Assembly (NCBI GenBank): GCA_035516255.1
Contig: DATJAL010000013.1
Coordinates: forward strand, 1-64,000
Direction: 5' to 3'
Source: Chitinivibrionales bacterium
GTDB taxonomy: Bacteria; Fibrobacterota; Chitinivibrionia; Chitinivibrionales; FEN-1185
DNA: 64,000 bases
Below are positions 1 to 8,657 of the stretch, piece by piece (within the stretch, counting starts at the first letter, position 1; every line of letters starts with the position of its first letter). The notes beneath the pieces were generated by a model. That model did no database searches. It was not told the origin of the DNA and saw only the letters and a list, made by a program, of their open reading frames with translations. Both the position numbers and the translations under genes were made by a program.

Positions 1-160
1 TCGATAAGCATGTTTTTCTTTGTGGCCCATAGGAGATAACCCCTTTCTGCTTGGGTTACCTTAATTATGAGCCTACGAATTAAAAACAGTATGTATCCGA
101 TAGGTATTCGGTTACATTTAATTTGAGCCTACGCGCCGGTCCGGGAAACGAAGTATTTTA

Positions 161-189
161 TTGAACCTTAAACCACTATAGCGTATAAT
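161..189 (+). promoter_or_regulatory. Sigma-70-like promoter for the ACP operon
   Basis: TTGAAC at 161-166 is separated by 17 bp from a consensus TATAAT at 184-189, and the first codon of the acyl carrier protein gene lies 33 bp after the -10 box. A GGGAGAAG ribosome binding site follows at 208-215. The preceding 1-160 holds no gene that I can see. It contains two copies of GAGCCTACG, near 67 and 124. Confidence 0.6.
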
Positions 190-221
190 AGTTGTGATAT
201 CGGTACCGGGAGAAGCCCTCA

Positions 222-530
222 ATGGCAGCGTTGGACAAAACAAATGATGAAGAAATCCGGCGGCTGGTGTACGATTTCTTCGCCGAAGAATGCGATATTG
301 ACCCGTCGAAGCTTTCCGACAGCACCAACATCATCGAGGAGCTCGAGGGAGACTCCCTCATGCTGCTGTCGCTGCTCGAGATCGTCCGCAAGAGGTACGG
401 CCTCAAGATAGAGCTCAAGGTGCTCGGCAAGCACCTCATGAAAAAACCGGCCAACACCATCGGCCAGGTGGTGGAACTCACGCTGAAAATTGTGAGACAC
501 GGTGACAACATCGTTAACGTGGACGTTTGA
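222..530 (+). CDS. Acyl carrier protein
   Basis: This 102-residue protein has the fold pattern of a phosphopantetheine-carrying acyl carrier protein. The attachment motif EGDSLMLLSLLE places the modified serine at residue 45 (DSL at 44-46). Acidic helix-1 and helix-2 segments precede it, and a C-terminal helix ends in VVELTLKIV. It is slightly longer than the usual 75-85 residues. The start is ATG 222 behind GGGAGAAG. It is the first gene of a three-gene operon whose second gene encodes the enzyme that would load the phosphopantetheine arm. The acyl substrate cannot be read from the sequence. A dedicated carrier for a specialised pathway is likelier than the housekeeping fatty-acid ACP, because no fab genes are nearby. 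Confidence 0.85.
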   Translation: MAALDKTNDEEIRRLVYDFFAEECDIDPSKLSDSTNIIEELEGDSLMLLSLLEIVRKRYGLKIELKVLGKHLMKKPANTIGQVVELTLKIVRHGDNIVNVDV

Positions 531-906
531 TTCCCGCCTTCCGCTGCTCTCCTGCGGCATTGATTCGGAGCGCGTTGCACGCTTTGGAAAATGGCGCAAT
601 GATAAAACAGAATTCCTGCCGTTCGTATTCACCGAAAGAGAGCGATCCCATTGCCGGATGATGCATAATCCGGCGTTCGGCCTGTGCGCGGCGTTCTGCG
701 TGAAAGAGGCGCTGCTGAAGGCAATCGGCCGTGCGTACGACTTTACCGATTGCGAATTTCTCTACCATAAAAATCCGCGAAAATGCCGGTTATCGATTGC
801 GGGAAAAACACGCGCTCGGATGGAAAAAATTCATCCAGTCGCAAAGCTTCTCAATCCGGTCGAAGGTCAAATGTCCGCCATCATCTATCTTTTCGGCGGC
901 GTATGA
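502..906 (+). CDS. 4'-phosphopantetheinyl transferase (AcpS-like)
   Basis: This 134-residue protein would transfer phosphopantetheine from CoA to an ACP serine. Two family signatures are visible: CGID near residue 21 (the Mg-binding aspartate of the AcpS GID motif) and AFCVKEALLKAIG around residues 64-76 (the W/FxxKEAxxK motif with metal-binding Glu). FTERER between them matches the AcpS F-x-x-x-E region. Length fits the single-domain AcpS class of about 125 residues. The start is GTG 502, overlapping the upstream ACP gene by 29 bp, and the stop overlaps the next start (ATGA). This implies tight translational coupling with its probable substrate. Confidence 0.8.
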   Translation: MTTSLTWTFDSRLPLLSCGIDSERVARFGKWRNDKTEFLPFVFTERERSHCRMMHNPAFGLCAAFCVKEALLKAIGRAYDFTDCEFLYHKNPRKCRLSIAGKTRARMEKIHPVAKLLNPVEGQMSAIIYLFGGV

Positions 907-2243
907 ACATACTTCTGATCAACCCTCCACGGTCTCCAGAAAATGCGATTCTGGCGCATGCGCCCGAGGCCGCGAAGCGTTTCATCCACAAGAAGCTCAT
1001 CGGCCCGCCGCTCGGACTTTTGACCGTTGCGGCGGCGGTGAAGGAACACAATGTCACCGTTCTCGACACGAAGGCCGAATACGACAGCAATCCGCATGCG
1101 CCGGCATTGGAAGCGCTTGTCCGGCAGTACTGCGAAAAAACCAAACCGGAAATCATCGGCATCACCTGCATCGCGTCCGAATTCCCGGACAGCATGAGAA
1201 TACTGGAAAGCGTGAAACAATGGGACCCCGGCGTGCTCACGGTCGCGGGCGGACTTCACGCCTCGCTGTGCCCGCAGGACTTTGCAGGTACTCTCGTGGA
1301 CATTGTTTGCTCGGGCCAGGCGGGCCAGACGTTCCGGGAGATTGTGAGTGAGCGGGCGGGAAAACGAGAATATCTTTCTATCGGCGGGACATATGTTAAC
1401 ACGCCTGCAGGGTTTCAACAGTCACAATGCCCGCCGGGAAAAATTAATGCCGTTGTAGATGATCCTATTCTTCCAGACAGGTCATATATAAAACAATGGC
1501 TCCCTGCCTACCGGATGCCGCACAGCGAAAAAAACATCACCTACATCAACACTTCCTACGGATGCCCGTTCAAATGCTCGTTCTGCTCCATATGGCCGCA
1601 GTGGAAGGGCAGGTATTTCCTGCGCGACACCGAGAGCATCATCGCCGAGCTGCGCTCGCTTGAGGATTACGGCATCGTGCGCTTTGCAGACGCGAATTCG
1701 GTCATCGACGAGGCGTACACGCACCGCTTGTTCTTCCGCATCGCCGAGGAGCGGCTCGACAAGGAATTCGTGATGGACATCCGCGCCGACACCGCGGCGA
1801 ACAACCCGAAGCTCGTGGAGCGCATGGCAAAGGCGGGCCTCAAGGTGGCGATCTGCGGGTTCGAATCGTTCCGCAAAAGCGAGCTTGACGCGTATAACAA
1901 GCATTTCGACCCTTCGCTCATCCGCAAGGCGGTTTCGGTGTTTCACGACAACGGCGTGCAGGTGCGCGGCAATTACGTGGTCCCGCCCGATTACGACGAG
2001 CAGGACTTCGATGCCCTCGCCGTGTTCGCCGACGCCCAGCGCGTGACATACGCGGGTTACACCGTGCTCACGCCCATGCCCGGCACGGAGCTTTATTCGA
2101 GCCTTAAAAATTCCATCATTGATTTTGATCTCAGGAAGTATAATTTCTTCAACTGCGTGCTCAAGACGAAGCTGCCGATTGACAAATTCCACGAGAAGGT
2201 GGGCGCGCTGTGGCTGATTAAGAAGGGTAATGAAGTTGCGTGA
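903..2243 (+). CDS. Radical SAM protein with N-terminal B12-binding-like domain
   Basis: A protein of about 446 residues starting at ATG 903, which overlaps the PPTase stop. Residues 1-140 (NILLINPP, PPLGLLTVAAAVKE, GGLHASLCPQ) match the Rossmann-like cobalamin-binding domain that precedes many radical SAM enzymes, although the B12 ligand motif DxHxxG is not evident. The 4Fe-4S/SAM triad is CPFKCSFC (Cys 221, 225, 228) in the usual YGCPFKCSFC context. The C-terminal half reads as a TIM barrel (GFESFRKSELDAYNK, VPPDYDEQDF, LTPMPGTELY). Relatives perform methylations and ring or thioether chemistry on diverse substrates, so the reaction is unknown. Co-transcription with an ACP and a PPTase suggests a carrier-bound or lipid-like substrate. 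Confidence 0.8.
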   Translation: MNILLINPPRSPENAILAHAPEAAKRFIHKKLIGPPLGLLTVAAAVKEHNVTVLDTKAEYDSNPHAPALEALVRQYCEKTKPEIIGITCIASEFPDSMRILESVKQWDPGVLTVAGGLHASLCPQDFAGTLVDIVCSGQAGQTFREIVSERAGKREYLSIGGTYVNTPAGFQQSQCPPGKINAVVDDPILPDRSYIKQWLPAYRMPHSEKNITYINTSYGCPFKCSFCSIWPQWKGRYFLRDTESIIAELRSLEDYGIVRFADANSVIDEAYTHRLFFRIAEERLDKEFVMDIRADTAANNPKLVERMAKAGLKVAICGFESFRKSELDAYNKHFDPSLIRKAVSVFHDNGVQVRGNYVVPPDYDEQDFDALAVFADAQRVTYAGYTVLTPMPGTELYSSLKNSIIDFDLRKYNFFNCVLKTKLPIDKFHEKVGALWLIKKGNEVA

Positions 2244-2278
2244 TCGCAAGATTCTACGCTATAAATAAAAATTAAATT

Positions 2279-2410
2279 GGGCGTTTGCCTCCGGCACCGG
2301 CCCTTCCCTCCGGGCTCGGCTTAGGCCTCGTTGCCGGACCGCCCGATGCCGCTTTGCGGCGGGGTCGGCCGGCAATGCGCTCCAGCGCACCCTACAGTCC
2401 GGCCTGGCGC
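2279..2410 (+). repeat. Family A intergenic repeat, copy 1 (degenerate 3' end)
   Basis: The element begins GGGCGTTTGCC and carries the family blocks CTCCGGGCTCGGC, CCTCGTTGCCGGACCGCCC, GATGCCGCTTTGCGGCG, GGTCGGCCGGCAATGCGC and TCCAGCGCACCCT. These match the copy at 17834-17981 (opposite strand) almost base for base. The terminal TAACGC is lost and the variable first hairpin is short. The rest of the 2244-2802 gap holds a family B repeat and a promoter but no convincing gene. Confidence 0.75.
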
Positions 2411-2529
2411 GGCGGCGAAGTTCTATTTAATCACCAACCTGTCCGGGCGCCGATCGAACATGGCGATCACCTTCAAGCAATCAATTTTTTCCCTGCTTCC
2501 ACCGTGTAAAGCATGTGCTGTCACTTACG

Positions 2530-2668
2530 GATCGCCAGCCACCCAGGTCTCCGCAGACAACGAGACTCCGGCGCCAAAGAGGGGGTGTGCCCCCGGATCA
2601 CCGGCGCATCCCTGATTGTAGAATTCCAAGGTATTCGGGATGCGCCGGAAGCCGGGGGCCAGGGGGAG
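2530..2668 (+). repeat. Family B intergenic repeat, copy 1
   Basis: It contains GATCGCCAGCC, GGCGCCAAAGAGGGGG, the palindrome GGGGGTGTGCCCCC, GGATCACC, then an inner hairpin with arms GGCGCATCCC and GGGATGCGCC, and GGAAGCCGGGGGCCAGGG. The same blocks recur at 44871-44980 (reverse) and 59263-59405 with different inner hairpin sequences. Confidence 0.75.
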
Positions 2669-2692
2669 AGAGACCTCTCCCTCCAAATATTT

Positions 2693-2721
2693 TTGATATT
2701 TTCATGCCTTTCATATATTCT
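2693..2721 (+). promoter_or_regulatory. Candidate promoter for the FecR-domain gene
   Basis: TTGATA (2693-2698), a 17-bp spacer and TATTCT (2716-2721) lie about 80 bp before the start codon of the envelope gene at 2803. Assigned by eye only. Confidence 0.4.
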
Positions 2722-2802
2722 AATCCCGCCACTTAACCATTTGAGAATATTATTTTACCTTTTAAGGAAACTTAACTGTCTATTTTCAGAGCGCCGGCTT
2801 TC

Positions 2803-4932
2803 ATGAAAAAATCCATGATCACCATTCTCACCTTCTCGCTCTTTGGTCTTGCCACGAATGCATTCGCCCAGAATAGTATCAAAGTTTCCTCGCTGGACGG
2901 CAGTGCAAAGGTGCAGCATGCCGGAAAAAAAGACTGGGACAATCTTTCGGCGGGCGCGCCGGTGCTCGACAACGACATGATCGAGACCTATTTCCAGACC
3001 CGGCTCGTGATGCAGCTGGGCAAGGGGAATTCCGCGATTCTGGGCCCGAACACCAAGGCGCTGGTCGGCGTCCGCATGCCGCTGCAGCAAAACGGCGAAA
3101 CAGTACTCAACATCAGCCTGACGCTTTTCAGCGGAGGCTGTTTTATAAAGGCAGTCTCCAAATGCCATGTCAGTATATTCACGTCAAATGCGATCGGTGA
3201 GACAGACAGCGGCTCGCTTTCCGCAACGCTGGATCTAAAAACCGGCGAGACCTCGTTTGAGGCCCTTGACGGCTCGGCCAAAACCAGGGCAATTTCCCAG
3301 GAAAAAAGCATAGCGCTTTTGCCCGGGCAGACCACCGCGATTTCCTCCGGAAAGGAGCCGACGCAGCCCCAGCAGATAACCGCGGGCCACGTTTCGGCGC
3401 TCAAGCGCCTTTTCGGCGAAAGTCCCATCGACTCCGGGCTCAGCGCCGCAGGGGTGAGGCCGGGCGCGGAGCAGGCTCCCGGGCCCTCGGTAGTTTCGCC
3501 GGGCATGGGACCGCAGCAGGCGCCGACTGATCAGACGAGATACAAACCACAGTTCAGCGAAAACAAAATCTGGGGCGCCATCCTTGACGACCAGGAAAAG
3601 AACGGCATTCACTATTCCTCGTTTGCCAAACCAGACGTTTACGACGAGCGGTGGTTTACCGTGGAGGAATCGAACGAGGCGGCGTTTGCGGCCGGCCATA
3701 CGTTCCCGCGGTTCATGCTCACGCCGTCGTTTTCGAGCCAGTATTTCGGCGCCGGCCTGCGGGTGCCTGTTGCCGCGAACCATACCGGTAAAATCGGCAT
3801 GTATAATTTTTCGTCCGCAAGCGGCGTGCTTGATCTGATCGATCATGTCACCCTGGGGCCGGTCGGCGATTCCACGTATCTTTCCCTCGGGCCCATCCAT
3901 GATTATACCGTCGGCAACGGGACCGTGGTGGACCATTTTAGCAACGGCAACCCGTATTCGCTTTTCCATCCGCTGGGACTTTTTCTGCAGGCCAGGCTCG
4001 GCGACTGGTGCCTGCAGGGGTTCAGCGCCGACGTGTCCTCGTTCACCATGGACGGCATATACCTTTCGTACGATCCGAACATCTATCATTTCGGCGCCGG
4101 TTTCTTTGTCGACGCAAACCAATACTACCAGGGCGGCGCCGACTCGATCGGATACCGGTTTGTCACGCTTCCCAAATCGGACTCGGCGACCGTGCTGCTT
4201 GACGCGGTGAACTACGCCCGCGTGTACCAGCTCGATTACGGCATAGACCTTGTCACCGAATATGATTTTCGGCTCAACCTTGCCGCCGAATTCGCCCAGA
4301 AGGTGGTCCAGGTCCATAACGACGGATATATTTTCAAGGGACCGATCGCCTCCCTCACCTGGAAGAACATCCTTGTAAAAGCCGATTTCATCGCCGAGGC
4401 CGGCCGCCTGGTTGCGGGTCAGTATAACGACGTCTACATGTCGAACCGGGCGCGCGTCGACACCGCGGGAGGCCATGACACCCTCATCACCCAGAACACT
4501 CTGCTTTCCCCCCGCAGGCGGTCGGGAAAAATCGAGTTTTTCTTCGGCCTGAGCCCGCACAAGGGCATCTCACTTGACGCATGGTACAAGCAGAACGTGT
4601 ACGGCAAATACCTTCTTGCCGCGGACACCAATTATACGTCGGCGGATTTGGACGCCGGGATCTCCCTTTCGGTCAATGACGGCCTGTGGAGCCCCATTAA
4701 ATACGGCTCGGTTTACTTTAGGCAGACGCACGGCGGGCTGTACCCGCCCCGGGGCCTGTTTCCGTCGTGGGGCACGCGTGCGGGATTTGACGTGGTCACC
4801 AACCCCATCCTGTTCGGCGTTGGTTTTGCAGCGGGTGCCTCGCTGTATTATCTTGACCTGAATTTCAACAACGCCGTTGATCCCTCCGATGACGTCATGG
4901 AATGCTATCTCGCCGTCAGGTACGGCTTCTGA
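2803..4932 (+). CDS. FecR-domain envelope protein with beta-rich C-terminal region
   Basis: The 709-residue product starts with a cleavable signal peptide (ending at about residue 22, NAFAQ). A FecR-like domain covers roughly residues 25-190: KVSSLDGSAKVQHAG, APVLDNDMIET, VMQLGKGNSAILGP. A Pro/Gln-rich linker lies near 215-245. The remainder is rich in alternating aromatic and polar strands with Tyr, Asp and Gly, and the last residue is Phe (VRYGF), as in outer-membrane beta barrels. It is therefore probably exported to the periplasm and anchored in, or forming, an outer-membrane structure. The function is not recognisable. The stop overlaps the nadC start by one base (TGATG), although the two roles look unrelated. 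Confidence 0.7.
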   Translation: MKKSMITILTFSLFGLATNAFAQNSIKVSSLDGSAKVQHAGKKDWDNLSAGAPVLDNDMIETYFQTRLVMQLGKGNSAILGPNTKALVGVRMPLQQNGETVLNISLTLFSGGCFIKAVSKCHVSIFTSNAIGETDSGSLSATLDLKTGETSFEALDGSAKTRAISQEKSIALLPGQTTAISSGKEPTQPQQITAGHVSALKRLFGESPIDSGLSAAGVRPGAEQAPGPSVVSPGMGPQQAPTDQTRYKPQFSENKIWGAILDDQEKNGIHYSSFAKPDVYDERWFTVEESNEAAFAAGHTFPRFMLTPSFSSQYFGAGLRVPVAANHTGKIGMYNFSSASGVLDLIDHVTLGPVGDSTYLSLGPIHDYTVGNGTVVDHFSNGNPYSLFHPLGLFLQARLGDWCLQGFSADVSSFTMDGIYLSYDPNIYHFGAGFFVDANQYYQGGADSIGYRFVTLPKSDSATVLLDAVNYARVYQLDYGIDLVTEYDFRLNLAAEFAQKVVQVHNDGYIFKGPIASLTWKNILVKADFIAEAGRLVAGQYNDVYMSNRARVDTAGGHDTLITQNTLLSPRRRSGKIEFFFGLSPHKGISLDAWYKQNVYGKYLLAADTNYTSADLDAGISLSVNDGLWSPIKYGSVYFRQTHGGLYPPRGLFPSWGTRAGFDVVTNPILFGVGFAAGASLYYLDLNFNNAVDPSDDVMECYLAVRYGF

Positions 4933-5792
4933 TGAATCCGCAAAGCAGGCACCAGCTCGCCGCGCTCATCAGGGGAGCCCTTGCGGAAGATCTCGGCCGG
5001 GCCGGCGACATCACCTCCGCCGCGCTGTTTGACGCGAAGAAAACCGGTAGGGCCGCGATCATTTCCAAGAGCGCGGGCGTGCTGTCCGGCGTCCAGATTT
5101 TAAAACCGCTGTTCGGCAGGCTCAGCCGTTCGCTTTCTGTCAACGTCCTTCTCAAAAACGGCGCGACGCTTTCACCCGGAGGCCGCATCTGCGAACTTGC
5201 CGGCCCGGTGCGGGCCATCCTCGCGGGCGAGCGCGTGGCGCTTAACTTTCTCCAGCACCTGAGCGGCGTGGCCACGGCGGCAAGCACCCTGGCGCGCCTG
5301 ATATCCCATACCAAGGCACGCCTCCTTGACACAAGAAAAACCCTGCCGCTCCTGCGCGCGCTTGAAAAGCAGGCGGTGGTCCACGGCGGCGGATTCAACC
5401 ACCGCTTCGGCCTCTTCGACATGGTGCTTGTCAAGGACACGCACGTGAAGGCCGCGGGCGGCGTGGGCCCCGCGGTGCGCGAAGCCCAGGCCTTCGTTAA
5501 AAAGCGCAAACGCGCATTGGCGATCGAGGTCGAGACCCAGTCGGTGGCCGAATTCATGGAGGCGCTCTCACTCCGGCCGCAGCGGATCATGCTCGACAAT
5601 ATGAGCGTCGCCGACATGGCCACGTGCGCAATCCTCAGGGACTCAAGCGCCCAGGTCGTGGAACTCGAGGCGAGCGGCAACGTTTCCGCCGACACCATTG
5701 TGAAAATCGCGGAGACGGGCGTCGACTTTATTTCGGCCGGCTCGATAACCCACAGCGCGCCGGCGCTGGATATACATTTGGTAATTGAATGA
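4932..5792 (+). CDS. nadC: Nicotinate-nucleotide diphosphorylase (quinolinate phosphoribosyltransferase)
   Basis: It converts quinolinate and PRPP to nicotinate mononucleotide in de novo NAD synthesis, in the cytoplasm. The 286-residue length is typical. Visible signatures are DTRKT (133-137), HGGGFNHR (151-158), VKDTHV, the phosphate-binding IEVET near 198-202, RIMLDNM and the C-terminal ISAGSITHSAPALDIHL. The family norm for the KDTH segment is KDNH, so one residue differs there. The start is ATG 4932, overlapping the previous stop. It is followed within 10 bp by birA and then coaX, a cofactor-biosynthesis operon. nadE lies elsewhere in the window (29485), so two NAD-pathway steps are present. 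nadA and nadB are not. Confidence 0.93.
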   Translation: MNPQSRHQLAALIRGALAEDLGRAGDITSAALFDAKKTGRAAIISKSAGVLSGVQILKPLFGRLSRSLSVNVLLKNGATLSPGGRICELAGPVRAILAGERVALNFLQHLSGVATAASTLARLISHTKARLLDTRKTLPLLRALEKQAVVHGGGFNHRFGLFDMVLVKDTHVKAAGGVGPAVREAQAFVKKRKRALAIEVETQSVAEFMEALSLRPQRIMLDNMSVADMATCAILRDSSAQVVELEASGNVSADTIVKIAETGVDFISAGSITHSAPALDIHLVIE

Positions 5793-5802
5793 TGATTCTC
5801 TG

Positions 5803-6549
5803 ATGATGGATTCCTCTATTAAAAAGATTCGTTCCCTTCCCGTTGTCGAACGGCTTTATCATTTCAACAGCATTCCCTCCACCAACACCTATGCGAAAGG
5901 CCTCAAAGAACTTCCCGCAAAAGGCATTGTGGTCGTCTGCGCGGACCGTCAGACCGCGGGCCGCGGCCAGCGCCAGAACACCTTTTTCTCCGGCGCAAAG
6001 GGCGGCGTTTTCGCGAGCCTGGTGTGTCCCATTGCCGGCATAGAAAAGCATTTTAACCATAACCGCGCCGTAAGCCTCGCCATCTACGACGCGATCAAAA
6101 GCGTTTGTCCTGCAGCGCGGCTCTCCATCAAATGGCCGAACGATATTTACTGGGGTGATAAAAAAGTGTGCGGCATCCTTCTGGAAAATATTCCGCAGAG
6201 CAACGGGCATATCGTGGTGGGTTTCGGGATCAACGTCAACATCGAAATGAAAACATTTCCCGAAGACATCCGCGGCATCGCGACGTCATTGTTGATCGAA
6301 ACCGGAAAGAAACACAACGAATACGCGCTTTTACGAAACATCCTTGAATGGTTCTGGAGATACCTTGGCCTTGATTCCGCAGCGGCGCATATGCTTTACA
6401 TGCACCGGCTTTACAAAGTGGGAGAGAGGTGCGAAGTGAACGGACAGAAGGGGGTTTTTGAGGGAGTGCTGGAGGATGGAAGGATGAGGCTGAAAATTGA
6501 AGATAAGGAGATATCTCTTTCGTCAGGACCGGTGAGGTTTAATTCTTGA
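5803..6549 (+). CDS. birA: Biotin--[acetyl-CoA-carboxylase] ligase
   Basis: It activates biotin to biotinyl-AMP and attaches it to the biotin carboxyl carrier protein. The 248-residue product has the catalytic core only, with no N-terminal winged-helix repressor domain, so it should not regulate bio genes directly. Seen in the sequence: STNTYAK, the biotinyl-AMP loop GRGQRQ (from Gly53), GGVFASLV and KWPNDIYW (from Lys110) with GGILLE-type KVCGILLEN. The C-terminal SH3-like subdomain ends ISLSSGPVRF. The start is ambiguous: ATG 5803, ATG 5806 or TTG 5785. I chose 5803, 10 bp after nadC. Confidence 0.92.
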   Translation: MMDSSIKKIRSLPVVERLYHFNSIPSTNTYAKGLKELPAKGIVVVCADRQTAGRGQRQNTFFSGAKGGVFASLVCPIAGIEKHFNHNRAVSLAIYDAIKSVCPAARLSIKWPNDIYWGDKKVCGILLENIPQSNGHIVVGFGINVNIEMKTFPEDIRGIATSLLIETGKKHNEYALLRNILEWFWRYLGLDSAAAHMLYMHRLYKVGERCEVNGQKGVFEGVLEDGRMRLKIEDKEISLSSGPVRFNS

Positions 6550-6574
6550 CTTGGCATCCATATATTTTAATGTC

Positions 6575-7357
6575 ATGAAACAGAATCTTGTCCTTGCCCT
6601 TGACATCGGAAACACCAACACCCATTTCGGGCTTGTTGACACGAGCGTCCTTTCCTGCAAAGGCTTCTCGCAGTTCCCCACCGCGGATATCGAAAACTCG
6701 CTTGTCGTCTCTCTTAGAAAGCTGATGGATTCGTCATCGTTATCACAGGTCCCTCCCCTGGTCATTTCCTCTGTGGCGAAAATAAACAGGGAAGATATTT
6801 CCCGTGATCTTCATAGCGCCGGCTTCCCGTCAACTTTGTGGCTTGAACCAGGCGCGGGATTTCCCTTTTCAATCGTCTATCAAAACATTTCCTCGCTCGG
6901 TGCCGACCGGCTCGCCAATTGCCTTTACGCACATGAAGCGCGCTCGGGACAAAGCAGCATCATCATAAGCGCGGGCACGGCGATAACCGTGGATTTTCTG
7001 AAGAACGGAAAGGAATTCTGCGGAGGGACGATTCTTCCCGGCATTTTCACCCAGCTTAAAAGCCTGCACGATCACACGGGCGGCCTGCCGCTCATCGAGC
7101 TTGACGAGGGCGCGACGGAATTTCCCGGAACGTCGACGCGGGCTTCGATGGTTACCGGCGTCACCTACGGCACCGCGGGCGCTCTGTCGTTTCTCGTTGA
7201 ACGGTACAGGCAGCAGTTCGGGAGCGGCGCGAAGGTGCTTGCGACCGGCGGATCATGGAACCTGGTGGAGAAGCTGGTGACGTTTGATTTCAGGTATGTG
7301 AAGGAGATGACGCTGGTCGGAACCGGATTATTCTGGACACACCATTCCCAAGCGTGA
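6575..7357 (+). CDS. coaX: Type III pantothenate kinase
   Basis: It phosphorylates pantothenate in the first step of CoA synthesis. The 260-residue product has the ASKHA-fold signatures of CoaX: DIGNTNTHFGL from residue 10, GADRLAN at 109-115 (catalytic Asp), SAGTAITVDF and GGTILPG. ATG 6575 is preferred over an in-frame TTG 6551 because DIGNTN then sits at the usual distance from the N-terminus. It follows birA by 25 bp, and birA-coaX adjacency is common in bacteria. Together with the CoA-dependent PPTase upstream, the region is rich in CoA-related functions. Confidence 0.93.
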   Translation: MKQNLVLALDIGNTNTHFGLVDTSVLSCKGFSQFPTADIENSLVVSLRKLMDSSSLSQVPPLVISSVAKINREDISRDLHSAGFPSTLWLEPGAGFPFSIVYQNISSLGADRLANCLYAHEARSGQSSIIISAGTAITVDFLKNGKEFCGGTILPGIFTQLKSLHDHTGGLPLIELDEGATEFPGTSTRASMVTGVTYGTAGALSFLVERYRQQFGSGAKVLATGGSWNLVEKLVTFDFRYVKEMTLVGTGLFWTHHSQA

Positions 7358-7691
7358 CAATACTGCTCGGCACGCTCCTGCATCTTTTTCTTTCCGGTGC
7401 TTATTTATGATCCGCCTTGCCTGTGGCTGCCTTTCTATCCTCTTTGTAAACTTTGAGCTGGCATCCTTTTTTCCTTATACATTATAAAAAACATTCAATC
7501 GCATTTTGCCGGTGCATTAATTCAACAGACGCAAAAACGCGTCTCTCTCCGATTCTCATTCCAGCCTGATTTTTTAATTTAATTGACATAATTACAATGT
7601 TTTAGAACTTATCCGCCTCTCATTGGCATCAGCTTTGCCGTCCCCCGTCAGTGTGGTTCGAAAAAATTTTTCAATAAACAAAGGAGCGGAA
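7358..7691. other. Intergenic region, no gene seen
   Basis: These 334 bp are AT-richer than the flanks and contain no convincing reading frame. TTGACA occurs at 7583-7588 but no good -10 box stands at the correct distance. The ribosome binding site AAGGAG of the next gene is at 7681-7686. Confidence 0.5.
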
Positions 7692-8645
7692 ATGAACGCA
7701 ATGAAAATAATGCTTCCGGTCATTGTGCTGGAACTGCTGCCGATATTGTGCCCGGCGCAGGAAAAGCCGCGCATCGCCGTTCTGCAGTTGAAAAATGAAA
7801 ACGCCGGGGCCCTGGAAGCCACGGTCATGACGCACTTGCTCGAAAACTACTTTGTCAATACCGACCGTTACACGGTGCTCGAACGCCGGGAAATCAACCA
7901 GGTGCTCAGCGAACAGGCCGCCGGCTTTGAAGTGGCGACCGACACCGATGCCGCTCGGTTCGGCAAGCTCCTCAAAGTGCAGGACGTCATCACCGGCACG
8001 CTGATGGTTTTCGAGGGGCGCTATCTCTGCGAAGTTCGCATGATCAACGTCGAAACGTCTTCCATCGAAAAAAGCTGCACCGAAACATGCGAGACCAACG
8101 ACAGCTTCGCCGTCGCCGCAAAAAGAATCGTTGAAAAAATCAGCGGGGAAACAATACAAAACGCCGCCCCGCTTTCGCCCGAGGAACAGCCGGGCACCGC
8201 CGGAGAAGTCAAGGAACCCAGGGAACTGGCGCATTTCCGCGGCGCCGGCCTTTCCTCGGACGACTGCGACCGCTTCCTGAAATCGGGCCTGTCCCTTGAC
8301 GCATGGGCTAGAAAATCGCGCACCTCCCCCTTGCTGGCGGGCTGCCTTGGCATGCTGCCGGTGGCAAGCGGGCATTACCTGACCCGCAATTACGGTCTGG
8401 CGGTATTTTTCTCCATTGTCAAATCACTTTCCCTGGTCGCCATCAGCCAGACCGCGGGTAAAAATGACGAACGGCAGCAGTGGGCCATCGGGTACGCCGT
8501 GGCGTGCGGCGCTGCCACGGTTGCTGACGTCATCACCTCGGCGACGTCGGCCGCGGCATTCAACAGCGGCCTCGACAAACTGTCGCAGGTTTCAATGGCG
8601 AACCCTTGCAATAATCCCGGACTTTCACTCACCATCACTTTTTAA
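7692..8645 (+). CDS. CsgG-like exported protein with C-terminal hydrophobic segments
   Basis: The 317-residue product begins at ATG 7692 behind AAGGAG. A signal peptide is followed by a CsgG/penicillin-binding-activator-like alpha-beta domain (about 22-160): PRIAVLQLKNENAG, DRYTVLERREINQVLSEQ, LLKVQDVITGTLM, and VRMINVETSSIEKS. Such domains occur in CsgG, LpoB and FlgT relatives and act in the periplasm or form outer-membrane pores. The C-terminal part (about 215-317) has hydrophobic helices (LLAGCLGMLPVASGHYL, GLAVFFSIVKSLSLVAI) resembling small membrane domains fused to periplasmic sensors. No lipobox cysteine follows the signal peptide except Cys20 in ILCPAQ, so lipidation is uncertain. 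It is co-transcribed with the 8658 gene, 12 bp downstream. Confidence 0.65.
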   Translation: MNAMKIMLPVIVLELLPILCPAQEKPRIAVLQLKNENAGALEATVMTHLLENYFVNTDRYTVLERREINQVLSEQAAGFEVATDTDAARFGKLLKVQDVITGTLMVFEGRYLCEVRMINVETSSIEKSCTETCETNDSFAVAAKRIVEKISGETIQNAAPLSPEEQPGTAGEVKEPRELAHFRGAGLSSDDCDRFLKSGLSLDAWARKSRTSPLLAGCLGMLPVASGHYLTRNYGLAVFFSIVKSLSLVAISQTAGKNDERQQWAIGYAVACGAATVADVITSATSAAAFNSGLDKLSQVSMANPCNNPGLSLTITF

Positions 8646-8657
8646 AAGGAGGACATC

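Noticed and set aside
2285-2806. Overlapping short frames within the repeat region
   Set aside because: They lie in family A and family B repeats, with translations dominated by Pro, Ala and Arg from GC-rich palindromes.
3235-4560. Minus-strand open frame of 441 codons opposite the FecR-domain gene
   Set aside because: No ribosome binding site or domain. The plus-strand frame has a signal peptide and FecR motifs.
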